Positions 35,086 to 43,352 of a DNA stretch of 64,000 bases are shown here, piece by piece. Under the pieces are notes generated by a model. That model saw only the letters and a program-made list of their open reading frames with translations, had not been told where the DNA came from and did not search any database. This stretch comes from Pelosinus sp. IPA-1 (GTDB lineage Bacteria; Bacillota; Negativicutes; DSM-13327). Each line of letters begins with the position of its first letter. Position 1 is the first letter of the stretch. The stretch is from assembly GCF_030269905.1 (NCBI RefSeq), contig NZ_BSVC01000005.1, forward strand, positions 1-64,000, given 5' to 3'. Position numbers and translations under genes: made by a program.

Positions 35086-35445
35086 TCAGCGTTTCCACCA
35101 AAGGTAAACCATCAATAAACCACTCCACAATCCAGTTAAGCTTTGGTATTCTTTAATTGTTTTAAATGTTGCAAGAACATATAGCAGCGCAATACATATT
35201 GCTATATAAAATAAATCGTATAGAATCTGCCACACTTTAGACCGATTTGTATGAGGTTTCTTTGGTAAAATCGCTTTATACCATGGCTCAAATCTTTTCC
35301 TTTGTTGCGTAACATCAAAAATCTTTAGTTCATTGATGATCGGCAAGGGCTGGGTATCGTCTAAAGGATCTTTTTGCCTCGAACCGCAATGGCGGCAATA
35401 TTTTGCATTATAAGAAAGTTTTTTACCACAAGAATCACAATACAT
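35086..35445 (-). CDS. Zinc-ribbon membrane protein of unknown function
   Basis: Protein of 119 aa. The N-terminal zinc ribbon MYCDSCGKKLSYNAKYCRHC has two CxxC pairs (about 3-6 and 17-20). Two hydrophobic helices follow at about 77-95 and 103-116, with IAICIALLYVLATF. A cytoplasmic ribbon attached to a short membrane anchor is common in Firmicutes and has no defined role. The gene stands alone between the porin and HD-GYP genes. Confidence 0.75.
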   Translation of the reverse strand: MYCDSCGKKLSYNAKYCRHCGSRQKDPLDDTQPLPIINELKIFDVTQQRKRFEPWYKAILPKKPHTNRSKVWQILYDLFYIAICIALLYVLATFKTIKEYQSLTGLWSGLLMVYLWWKR

Positions 35446-35563
35446 GGTTACCCTCGCATACCTTTTCTTACTCTATAGTTTTCCCAATATTTACAGTTCT
35501 TCTTCATATCAGAACAAAAATATTAGAAAAATCTTCTAGAAGTACTATGCATTATCCTTCCTA

Positions 35564-36700
35564 TTATACCTCCTGCTCTTTTACATGAGAAATATAGGCA
35601 CGGTCAGCATATGCTTGCGAATAACTAGATACTTCTTCAAAATCCACGATAAAGAGTCCAGGGGTCTTCATCAAATCAAGGGCCACAACCTGATCAATAT
35701 CTTTTTGATCTTGGCTAGAAGTAATACGAACGATGGGTGTCGTTTTATTTTTTATATCAACACCAAGAATTACACCACTTTGCTGGTTACTAAGTCTTAC
35801 TGTTTTTCCAATAGGGTAGATCGCAACATTCTGGTTAAATTTATCGATAATAGCCGGGTTAAAGTATTCCCCTGCCGCTTTGTTCAAAATGGCAACTGCA
35901 TAATATACAGGTGTAGGCAAGCGATGAGGCATTCCTACAATCAACCGCTCGTAAACATCGGCGACACTAATAATCTGGGCATATTCACAGATATCATTTC
36001 CCTTAAGGCCCATAGGATAACCACTACCATTCCACCGTTCATGATGCTGAAAACAGGCATTAAGAACATTCACTGATAAGGAGTAATTTTCACGTAAGAT
36101 TTCTAAAGAGTAAAAAGGATGCCGCCTATACTCATCCTTTTCCTTCTTCGTTAAGTAGTTAGGAAATTGCTGTGCTACGTTTTGTGAAAATTTAATTTTA
36201 CCGACATCGTGAAGTATCGCTGCCAATCCCAATTCATCTAACTGCTTAGCATCATATCCCATAGCAATACCAGTCATAATTGATAAAATGCAGGTATTAA
36301 TGGCATGAGAAAACATATACCCTTCCTTACGTCGTACGTCAAGAAGGTTAACCATACTTTCTGGCTTCTGTCCCAGATGATGAATCCATTCACTAACAAG
36401 ATTTTTTACATTATCTAGCTTTAGTCCTTTACCAACACTAAAGTTATTAATTACTTCCCGTGCAGCGCCTAAAGCCTCTTGTTTTTTTTGTGGACTGTAA
36501 AAGTCTTCTTCAACTTTAGCCTTTTCTTCGATTTCTAGATCTCCAACAAATAGCGTTGTAAAACCTTTATTGCGAAGATACTCAATGTACCTTTCCTTCA
36601 TTACTATGCCCTCATGAAGTAAAACCGTACCATCTGCGGTAATGAGTGGTTTTGATAAATACATGCCCGGCTCTATTTCATCTAAAGTTATACTGCGCAT
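35564..36700 (-). CDS. HD-GYP domain protein, probable cyclic-di-GMP phosphodiesterase
   Basis: Protein of 378 aa. After an N-terminal region of unknown fold (about 1-110), the HD-GYP domain (about 120-300) carries all signatures: SHAINTCIL, AILHDVGKIKF (HD), the RRHPFYSLEIL histidine, CFQHHERWNGSGYPMGLKG (GYP) and IISVADVYERL. The intact residues suggest cyclic-di-GMP hydrolysis. No membrane segment or receiver domain is seen. Ribosome site GGGAGGGAAG. Single gene. Confidence 0.93.
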   Translation of the reverse strand: MRSITLDEIEPGMYLSKPLITADGTVLLHEGIVMKERYIEYLRNKGFTTLFVGDLEIEEKAKVEEDFYSPQKKQEALGAAREVINNFSVGKGLKLDNVKNLVSEWIHHLGQKPESMVNLLDVRRKEGYMFSHAINTCILSIMTGIAMGYDAKQLDELGLAAILHDVGKIKFSQNVAQQFPNYLTKKEKDEYRRHPFYSLEILRENYSLSVNVLNACFQHHERWNGSGYPMGLKGNDICEYAQIISVADVYERLIVGMPHRLPTPVYYAVAILNKAAGEYFNPAIIDKFNQNVAIYPIGKTVRLSNQQSGVILGVDIKNKTTPIVRITSSQDQKDIDQVVALDLMKTPGLFIVDFEEVSSYSQAYADRAYISHVKEQEV

Positions 36701-36879
36701 AAAAACTTCCCTCCCAGGATCATCGTGTTAACCACTAATTCTTACTATGTATATCGAAACATTAGCCAAAATACTTAAAAAATCAAGAAACATACTTTGC
36801 GGGCATACTCTCGTCTGGCTATGATAATGCAAGAAACACCATAATTAAATAAATAATTGCCTGATATCACGCAAAAAAA

Positions 36880-36913
36880 ATCCTGCAAAGGTTATTGATC
36901 ACCTTACAGGATT
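36880..36913 (-). terminator. Terminator after dapA
   Basis: ATCCTGCAAAGGT and ACCTTACAGGAT form a stem (one mismatch) followed on the minus strand by an eight-base T-run (36873-36880). Confidence 0.88.
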
Positions 36914-36956
36914 TCTCTATGTATTTAGAATATATCTCTTTCATGAAGCTGACTAT

Positions 36957-37835
36957 TTAGATTAACCCATAAGCTTTCATTTCAGCGCGAAGAACCTCAA
37001 GATTATCTTCACTAAGTTCCGTTAAAGGCATACGACATAAACCAGTTCTAAAACCTAATAGGTTTACAGCTGCTTTAATTGGAATAGGATTTACTTCGCT
37101 AAATAATGCTTTTATGAGATTTAGTGTATGAAGCTGCATCTTGATAGCACCATTTACATCACCCTGGAAAAATTTTGCGACCATGTCATGAGTATCTCTT
37201 GGAATAATATTTGCCATCGTGGAAATGACACCTTTCCCGCCCAGTGACAAAAGAGGTAATACTGTATTATCATCACCAGAATACACCGCAAAATCTTCGC
37301 CACATAGATTTACTACATCACCAACTTGTCCAAGGTTGCATTCCTTAAGAGCAATAATATTATCAATTTCCGATAATGCTTTTATCGTCTCAGGATTTAA
37401 GTTCAGATTGGTTCTACTTGGTACGTTATACAGAATGATTGGAATCTTAATATGATTCGCAATCAATTTAAAATGTTCATATAAGCCTTTTTGTGTCGCT
37501 TTATTATAATAGGGAGTGACTGATAAGATTGCATCAGCACCTACATCTTGGGCTGCTTTGGATAATTCGATTGCATGACGGGTATCATTACTGCCAGTAC
37601 CTGCAATAACCGGTACACGTTTATTGATTTTTTCTACTGCAAACTTGATAACGGCAATATGTTCATCATCTGGCATAGTAGAAGCTTCTCCTGTGGTACC
37701 ACAGACTACAATAGCGTCTGATCCACCTGCAATCTGAAACTCAATTAATTTTTCTAATGTTTCATAATCCACACCATTTTCAGTAAAGGGAGTTACAATA
37801 GCTACAGCAGACCCGATAAATAAAGGTTTTTTCAT
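36957..37835 (-). CDS. dapA: 4-hydroxy-tetrahydrodipicolinate synthase
   Basis: Condenses pyruvate and aspartate semialdehyde, the first committed step to diaminopimelate and lysine (292 aa, family length). Visible are VVCGTTGEASTMPDDEH (about 42-58), the YNVPSRT motif with the catalytic Tyr (about 134-140), Schiff-base Lys in IIALKECNLG (about 161) and YSGDDNTVLPLLSLGGKGVI. Ribosome site GAAAGGCGG. No lysine riboswitch is recognisable in the 250 bases upstream. Single gene, not in a lysine operon, so it could serve spore dipicolinate or wall synthesis as a second copy. Confidence 0.95.
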   Translation of the reverse strand: MKKPLFIGSAVAIVTPFTENGVDYETLEKLIEFQIAGGSDAIVVCGTTGEASTMPDDEHIAVIKFAVEKINKRVPVIAGTGSNDTRHAIELSKAAQDVGADAILSVTPYYNKATQKGLYEHFKLIANHIKIPIILYNVPSRTNLNLNPETIKALSEIDNIIALKECNLGQVGDVVNLCGEDFAVYSGDDNTVLPLLSLGGKGVISTMANIIPRDTHDMVAKFFQGDVNGAIKMQLHTLNLIKALFSEVNPIPIKAAVNLLGFRTGLCRMPLTELSEDNLEVLRAEMKAYGLI

Positions 37836-38113
37836 TGATTAGCCGCCTTTCATTTCTATTTATAAATCAAAAAATCATTAATATTATAATTTTAGCTTAT
37901 TATTATAAAAAAGGAAATTGTGAGTTTCCTCCATGCTCTTTTCTAAAAAAGATCCTATCCAAACATTATATAATATCTTCAAACTTGATAACTTTATTTC
38001 AGCCATTTAATTAAAACAGTTAACTACATTATATACCCTTCTACTAGAATCGTACAACCATCATTCAATGAACTATTTAAAGGCAATATTTATTGGTACT
38101 GGAACGAAACTCA

Positions 38114-38141
38114 ATTAAAAAAGGCCGCCAATCTTATGGCG
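38114..38141 (-). terminator. Terminator after a small zinc-ribbon reading frame
   Basis: CGCCA and TGGCG with surrounding pairs form a short stem. On the minus strand it is followed by TTTTTTAATTG. Its place just after the small frame at 38151-38258 supports that this region is transcribed. Confidence 0.7.
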
Positions 38142-38150
38142 ACATCTTGC

Positions 38151-38258
38151 TTACTTCTTTGATACTCTTATATTTACCTTTTTACCACATCCAGAACATA
38201 TCCCGTTACCATAATTATCAATATTTACGATCTTCCCACATTGAATATGAATCAGCAA
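38151..38258 (-). CDS. Small zinc-ribbon-like protein, 35 aa
   Basis: A 35-codon frame on the minus strand starting with TTG. The product reads HIQCGK (residues 4-9) and then ICSGCGKKVNI (20-30), a typical zinc-knuckle pattern in which the first expected Cys is His. AAGGAGG lies 8 bases before the TTG, and a terminator follows the stop by 10 bases. A nearer ATG would encode only 15 residues and sits one base after the ribosome site. No function can be given. It could be a decayed relative of small CxxC proteins. Confidence 0.5.
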   Translation of the reverse strand: MLIHIQCGKIVNIDNYGNGICSGCGKKVNIRVSKK

Positions 38259-38479
38259 TATTCATACCTCCTTTTCAACTACTTATTTATATCCTAACGA
38301 TAGAGTTATCATACTTTATTTTTAAATTAAATACTTCCACCATAAGGTATAGATTTATAAACTTTTTTACGGCTACACATGTTATGCAGAAATCCTGTTT
38401 TTCTTTTTATCAATTTCACCCCCATATCTTTATAGTATTTACCTCAAAGAAGATTTTAATGTTAAGGAAAATAACAAAG

Positions 38480-38509
38480 AACTGCTTAAAAAAATATTCT
38501 TAAGCAGTT
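38480..38509 (-). terminator. Possible terminator after the flavin-binding protein gene
   Basis: AACTGCTTA and TAAGCAGTT form a 9-bp stem about 100 bases past the stop at 38613. The T-run after it is weak (CTTTGTTATTTT). Confidence 0.5.
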
Positions 38510-38612
38510 CCTATATAAATAACTTGAAGTCCAACCACCATACCTATATGTATGTAGAATTGATAAACTTTTCAAGCCTAGCTTCATTTGGGGATAAATT
38601 TGCAATAAAAAC

Positions 38613-39083
38613 CTATTGTTCTCCAGGATCTATATTGGCTTTTCCTTGCATAGAGTCAACAGTTATCTCAACAACAGTAACACGCGAAGCGGCCTCAGCA
38701 GATATGTGAGGATAAGAACGCCCTTCGGCAAACTGCTCAGTAAAGATATTCAGAAGGTCTGTTTTTGCGGCTATATCTTCTATTGTATAGGCCTTACCGA
38801 ATACCAACACAGAAGTATAGCGGGTAGAACATTGACAAGCTACCGAGCCAAATACAGATTTATTGACGCGACTGACCTCAAAACACACTTGAGGATTGGC
38901 AGCAATATTATCTAATTTACGCCCTTCATTTGCACAATGAAAATAAATTTTACCTTGATAGTATATATAATTAAGAGGCGTAATATAAGGCGTATTCCCC
39001 AAATCATAGGTTGCTAGGTGGCCTACCCTCTCCTCTGAAATAAATGTAATAATCTCTTCATTAGAAAGCTGTTTTTGCGGCAT
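38613..39083 (-). CDS. Pyridoxamine 5'-phosphate oxidase family flavoprotein
   Basis: FMN-binding split-barrel protein (156 aa). Features: GHLATYDLGNTPYITPLNYIYYQGKIYFHCANEGRK (long strand-turn-strand region about 19-56, quoted here only as GHLATYDLGN and YFHCANEGRK), DNIAANPQVCFEVSRVN and YTSVLVFGKAYTIED. Such NimA-like proteins bind FMN and are often of unknown role, in some cases linked to nitroimidazole resistance. Ribosome site AAGGAGAATTATT. Possibly in one unit with the FliG-N-like gene 37 bases upstream. Confidence 0.85.
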   Translation of the reverse strand: MPQKQLSNEEIITFISEERVGHLATYDLGNTPYITPLNYIYYQGKIYFHCANEGRKLDNIAANPQVCFEVSRVNKSVFGSVACQCSTRYTSVLVFGKAYTIEDIAAKTDLLNIFTEQFAEGRSYPHISAEAASRVTVVEITVDSMQGKANIDPGEQ

Positions 39084-39120
39084 AATAATTCTCCTTTATA
39101 TAATGATTGCATTCCTCTTT

Positions 39121-39396
39121 CTAGGATCTTATTTTAACCGTGTTACTAATTTTGCTACCGTTAAACAATAATCGAATCAGATATAAAACTTCTGATGGTT
39201 TCATCTTGTCATCATAACCTAATTGCTCAAACTCAGTCCATACAGTTTCTTGAACTTGTGCCGAAAGCTCCTTAAGCTTACGAATTTCAGGAACAATCGC
39301 ATGTATTTCCCCATTGTCCATTAATTCAATAATGTTTCTGCCTCGTTCTAGACCTACTATAACAAGAAAAATAGCTGCTTTTTCCAATGGTTTCAA
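39121..39396 (-). CDS. Stand-alone FliG N-terminal-like protein
   Basis: Small protein of 91 aa with TTG start and a strong site AAGGAGGTAAAATATA. The sequence LEKAAIFLVIVGLERGRNII and then LMDNGEIHAIVPEIRKL resembles the FliG N-terminal domain (KAAILLxxLG ... EEIxxLxxEI), which binds the FliF ring in flagella. The middle and C-terminal FliG domains are absent and no flagellar genes are near. It may be a repurposed single domain. Similarity is judged by eye, so the assignment is moderate. Confidence 0.55.
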   Translation of the reverse strand: MKPLEKAAIFLVIVGLERGRNIIELMDNGEIHAIVPEIRKLKELSAQVQETVWTEFEQLGYDDKMKPSEVLYLIRLLFNGSKISNTVKIRS

Positions 39397-39452
39397 TATA
39401 TTTTACCTCCTTAGCAAAAACCAGGACGCTTGTATGAACGTGTTAAGATCAT

Positions 39453-41159
39453 TCATATCTTTTCGCCGAGCTCTTTAATACGATCTTGGGCTGATTCCAC
39501 CCAACTTTTGTCTTGTGGCAGATTGGCATTTTCAACAACCTTGCCGTATGCACGAATCGCGTCTTGGTATAACCCTTTTTTCTCGTAAGCTAGTCCCAGG
39601 CCGAAGTGGGCAAGAATATACTTTGGATTCAGTTCAATGGCCTTAGTAAACTCTTGAATTCCAATTTCATCCTTTAGTTCTTCAAGACTAAGCTGCTCAC
39701 TCTTTTGTTTTGCTTGTTGCCCTTTCTCTTTATTATTATTTTTCGTTATTATCGCTGGAACAATAGGCTTATCAAATACACTTTTTACGCCTGTAATTCG
39801 GGCTGTAATATCATCAAGTGCTACAAGATCTTTAGCACTAAGTTCTTTTAGTGATTTCTTCCCTAAGGCGCGCATTGCTTCCTCCATTTCCAAAACCATG
39901 GCCGTCAATACATTTGCTACACTAGTGGCTGCCTGATCAACATCAAGCTGTGTTTTGGTTGGAGAATTGTAGTAAATCAACGTAGTAGGTGGTTCCCATG
40001 GGGCAACCTTTGGGATTTGATTATGTCCAAGGGCAAAAAGAGGTACAGTTGCCAAGTAAATAGCATCTGCTCCTAAAGCCAACGCCTTTAGACATTGACC
40101 GGGTGTAAAATACCCCCCTGATATAATCAGGCTCATTTGGCTATCTTGTAAAAAACGTTTTGCTCTTACCAGCGCGTGTAGGCTAGGTATGCCAAAATCA
40201 TCTTGTTTAATAGGGGCAGTTGCATGGGAACCACCCTCACATCCATCAATAACAATTGCATCAAACCCTAATGCTACCGCCATAGCTAATTCTTCTTCTA
40301 GGCGATCCGTCGCCATGATTTTGAGCCCTATGGGAATGCCGTTCGCTCTTTGTCGCAATTCTTCAATGAACCTAGGCCAATCCTCCGGCTTTTCAATCCC
40401 CGGAGGGGCATTAAGGACAATTGCTGGCTCATCGGGAGCTAAGCCTCCCAAAACCCGTGCTCTGCCAGTAAACTCCGCAGCCTCTATGCGGGATACCCCG
40501 ACATCTGCTCCTTGTCCCATCTTAACCTCTAACATATCAGCAAAGGCAATCTGTTTATTCGTTCTTGCCCCCCATGACCAACAGCAGACTTGTAGAACAA
40601 ACTTGCCTGATTCCCCTGGTTCTTCAGGCAAAAAAGGACCTTCCCCCGAATTGGCTGCAGTTCCCAGTTTCTTTGAAGCTCTAGCCAATGCCACCTTAGC
40701 CTCTTCACTCATCGCAAGTCCATAGGCCATCCCCCCAATCATCAAAGGAATCTTTATCTTAAGAGGTTTTTTTGCACTAGAACCGATCGTTACACTCATG
40801 TTAATCTTAGCACTTTCAGGCAAAGATAAGGAAGTCATCTGCCTTGGAGAAAACATTAAATTATCATAGCCAACAAAGTGTTTCGGTGATCCTAAGGGCC
40901 GTGCTAAGGCTTTTCCCGTTTGAGCACGCAAACTCATTTCCACTAAATTTAATAAAGAAAATCGAGTTAGTGATGGCAACAACTCCGCAATATTTTGCGT
41001 ATAATCATCGGTAAGCAGTTTGCCTAATGCATCATTTGTCACTCTTTTAATGATATAACGCATAACCGGCTTCGCCAAAAACATTGCTCCTAGTAACAAA
41101 AGTACTAATAAAATTAACAGTATATATATCCATTGATAATTATTTATGATTATTTGCAT
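39453..41159 (-). CDS. Glutamate synthase-domain protein with membrane anchor and TPR tail
   Basis: Protein of 568 aa. An N-terminal membrane helix (about 8-28, IYILLILLVLLLLGAMFLA) is followed by an FMN-binding glutamate-synthase (GltS/GltB2) domain (about 70-450) with SGEGPFLPEE, VKMGQGADVGVSRIEAAEF, GFDAIVIDGCEGGSHATAP and IISGGYFTPGQCLKALALGADA. At the C-terminus are TPR-like repeats (about 505-565, LNPKYILAHFGLGLAYEKKG). Related archaeal-type glutamate synthase-like proteins lack the amidotransferase domain, so the reaction is uncertain. The TPR fusion and anchor are unusual. Confidence 0.82.
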   Translation of the reverse strand: MQIIINNYQWIYILLILLVLLLLGAMFLAKPVMRYIIKRVTNDALGKLLTDDYTQNIAELLPSLTRFSLLNLVEMSLRAQTGKALARPLGSPKHFVGYDNLMFSPRQMTSLSLPESAKINMSVTIGSSAKKPLKIKIPLMIGGMAYGLAMSEEAKVALARASKKLGTAANSGEGPFLPEEPGESGKFVLQVCCWSWGARTNKQIAFADMLEVKMGQGADVGVSRIEAAEFTGRARVLGGLAPDEPAIVLNAPPGIEKPEDWPRFIEELRQRANGIPIGLKIMATDRLEEELAMAVALGFDAIVIDGCEGGSHATAPIKQDDFGIPSLHALVRAKRFLQDSQMSLIISGGYFTPGQCLKALALGADAIYLATVPLFALGHNQIPKVAPWEPPTTLIYYNSPTKTQLDVDQAATSVANVLTAMVLEMEEAMRALGKKSLKELSAKDLVALDDITARITGVKSVFDKPIVPAIITKNNNKEKGQQAKQKSEQLSLEELKDEIGIQEFTKAIELNPKYILAHFGLGLAYEKKGLYQDAIRAYGKVVENANLPQDKSWVESAQDRIKELGEKI

Positions 41160-41241
41160 CTATGTTATCCTCTATCGTTTTTGCTAGTAGTATTCGACAG
41201 AGTCTAAATTTTTAAACTAGAGAACGCCAGATTGCATACGT

Positions 41242-42051
41242 TTACAGGCCAAGCTGAGCAAAACCGAAATCCAATAATTTAGTCGCATCGCGCCAGCGAT
41301 AATCGCTGTTAAGGATGACAGCAATAAGTTCAACATTACCCCTTTTGGCACTCGCTACTAAACATTCACCAGCATCGTTGGTGTAACCTGTTTTAACACC
41401 ATTCATCCCTGGATAGGTTTTTAGTAGTTTATTTGTATTATTCGCATAAATACTACCTCGATTGAGAAATTTAACCTCATATGTAGGAGTTGAAACGATT
41501 TTTACAAAGCTAGGCATTTTCATACCATATGCAGTAATCAATGCAAGATCATATGCTGTCGTATAGTGATTAATTGGGTCAGGCAAGCCATGAGGATTGG
41601 TAAAATGCGTATTTTCCACACCAATTTTATCTGCCATCTGATTCATCATTTCTACAAATTTGGGTATAGAACCACCTACATTCTCAGCGATTGCCTCAGC
41701 GGCATCATTACCTGAGACCAGCATCATACCTGTCATTGCTTCATTTAGTGTCAATTTGTCGCCTGCATTTAGTTCTAGCCTGGATTCTTCGCAAGCAGCA
41801 GCTTTGGGACTAACCGTTACGACACTGTTTGGGTTGCCTTTTTCTAAAGCAGTAATCAGAGTCATAATCTTAGTCGTACTAGCAGGATACATAATACCTT
41901 TGGAATTTTTCTCAAATAAGATTTCTTTTGTATCGGCTACCATTAAAATAGCAGCTTCGGCATCTACATCTGGTTGCTTAGCAGCCCCTAAGACAATCCC
42001 GCTCCATAGGAAAGTAATGAGGAGCACTAATGACAAAACTCTTCGACCCAC
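41242..42051 (-). CDS. D-alanyl-D-alanine carboxypeptidase (DacF-like, S11)
   Basis: Penicillin-binding peptidase (about 269 aa). A signal peptide covers 1-23 (RRVLSLVLLITFLWSGIVLGAA). Active-site motifs are intact: SxxK in PASTTKIMT, SGNDAAEA (SxN) and KTGYTNDAG (KTG). It is much shorter than DacF or DacA (about 380) because the C-terminal beta domain and membrane-anchoring helix are absent. The GTG at 42051 is chosen since GGAGG lies 8 bases upstream; the longer ATG at 42066 contains it. Divergent from the opp operon; both act on wall peptides. Confidence 0.9.
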   Translation of the reverse strand: MGRRVLSLVLLITFLWSGIVLGAAKQPDVDAEAAILMVADTKEILFEKNSKGIMYPASTTKIMTLITALEKGNPNSVVTVSPKAAACEESRLELNAGDKLTLNEAMTGMMLVSGNDAAEAIAENVGGSIPKFVEMMNQMADKIGVENTHFTNPHGLPDPINHYTTAYDLALITAYGMKMPSFVKIVSTPTYEVKFLNRGSIYANNTNKLLKTYPGMNGVKTGYTNDAGECLVASAKRGNVELIAVILNSDYRWRDATKLLDFGFAQLGL

Positions 42052-42306
42052 GATGACTACCTCCATAGTATACTTGTTATTTAAGCTGAATTAAGCAGTA
42101 TAGCTCGCAACCATCAGAAATGATTGAGCTCTGCTGCGTTAATCCCACTTATTTACTATTTGCTATCAAAATGTAAAACCCTGCAAAAATTTACTTACCT
42201 TATAATAACATCCCCTCGTAAAACCATTTAGTTCCCGTCAATAGAAGGACTTTACTGTCTTTTTATAGAAGTTTACCTTAAATTCCAACATACGCCAGTC
42301 CAAATA

Positions 42307-42390
42307 GGGTACTGTATAAGTCCCACAACATTAAGGGAGTCTATAGATAAGAATGATCCTCAAAAAGGCATACAGTACGTATGCCTTTTT
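42307..42390 (+). promoter_or_regulatory. Attenuator-like leader of the opp operon
   Basis: A perfect intrinsic terminator (AAAAAGGCATAC/GTATGCCTTTTT, 42362-42390) stands 10 bases before the ribosome site of the first opp gene, with no plus-strand gene before it. Upstream GTACTGTAT (42309-42317) is exactly complementary to ATACAGTAC (42370-42378) in the terminator's 5' arm and loop. The same upstream bases can instead pair locally in GGGTACT...AGTCCC (42307-42324). Three alternative stems of this type are what an attenuator or riboswitch has. The ligand is unknown. Confidence 0.6.
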
Positions 42391-42416
42391 CTGCTTAAGA
42401 AAGGAGTGTACCGCCT

Positions 42417-43349
42417 TTGTTGCGTTATATGCTAAACCGCACTTTTAATTCTCTTCTTGTATTATTGGCCATTATTACCATTACCTTTTTTTTAATGCAT
42501 GCCATTCCTGGTGGTCCTTTTACTAGCGAAAAAAATATCCCCGCTGCTGTACTAAAAAATATTGAAGAACGCTATCGGCTTCATGATCCTTTGTGGAAAC
42601 AGTATATTGACTATTTGGGTAATCTGATTCGCTTTGATTTGGGCCCTTCCTTTAAATATGGGGGACGCACTGTTAATGATCTCATTCGTGAAAGTTTTCC
42701 AATCTCCTTACAATTAGGGGTATTCAGTATTGGCTTATCGATTTTGATAGGAATTCCTGCTGGTGCCATTGCAGCTCTTCGCCAAAACAAATGGCAAGAT
42801 TATACTACCATGATCTTCGCCACTCTAGGTGTATCTGTTCCTAGCTTTGTACTTGCTACCTTATTAATTTACGTCTTTGCTATTAAACTGTCATTATTGC
42901 CCGCAGCCATGTGGGGTGGATTTACTTATGCGATCTTACCGGCCACGGCCTTAGCCGCACATCCCATGGCCTTCATAGCTCGCCTTACTCGTTCGAGTAT
43001 GCTGGAAGTTCTTGCTCAGGATTACATTAAGACAGCTAGGGCTAAGGGCTTATCCCAGACTGTTATCTTATATCGACACGCACTAAAAAATGCTTTAATT
43101 CCCGTTGTTACTTATATCGGACCTATGTCCGCTTCTATCTTGACAGGAAGCTTTATTATTGAGACCATTTTTGCCATTCCAGGCCTTGGGCGACATTTTG
43201 TCACTAGCATTTATAACCGAGATTATACAGTCATTCTCGGTGTAACAATCTTTTATAGTGTACTTGTAATTGGTTTGAATTTATTTGTGGATCTTATCTA
43301 TCCACTGCTCAATCCTAGGATAAAAATAGATGGGAAACAGGGGGAATAA
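42417..43349 (+). CDS. dppB: Peptide ABC transporter permease, OppB/DppB type
   Basis: Inner-membrane permease (310 aa) with six membrane segments. N-terminal LNRTFNSLLVLLAIITITFF (7-26), the EAA coupling motif DYIKTARAKGLSQTVILYRH (about 202-221) and GSFIIETIFAIPGLGRHF are characteristic. TTG start at 42417 with AAGGAG 10 bases upstream. First gene of an operon of dipeptide/oligopeptide permeases with wall-peptide enzymes. A terminator-containing leader precedes it. Confidence 0.93.
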   Translation: MLRYMLNRTFNSLLVLLAIITITFFLMHAIPGGPFTSEKNIPAAVLKNIEERYRLHDPLWKQYIDYLGNLIRFDLGPSFKYGGRTVNDLIRESFPISLQLGVFSIGLSILIGIPAGAIAALRQNKWQDYTTMIFATLGVSVPSFVLATLLIYVFAIKLSLLPAAMWGGFTYAILPATALAAHPMAFIARLTRSSMLEVLAQDYIKTARAKGLSQTVILYRHALKNALIPVVTYIGPMSASILTGSFIIETIFAIPGLGRHFVTSIYNRDYTVILGVTIFYSVLVIGLNLFVDLIYPLLNPRIKIDGKQGE

Positions 43350-43352
43350 TGA

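Noticed and set aside
37836-38090. Lysine riboswitch before dapA
   Set aside because: The region is AT-rich and lacks the conserved lysine-riboswitch elements; only a short GGAAA/TTTCC hairpin is seen.
38093-38503. A 136-codon plus-strand open frame with hydrophobic product
   Set aside because: It lacks a ribosome site, has aimless Ile/Phe/Tyr-rich content, and runs opposite to a better supported small minus-strand gene with a ribosome site and a terminator.
42213-42416. T-box or other known riboswitch before the opp operon
   Set aside because: No T-box sequence (AGGGTGGNACCGCG-like) or known riboswitch core is present; only alternative stems can be shown.
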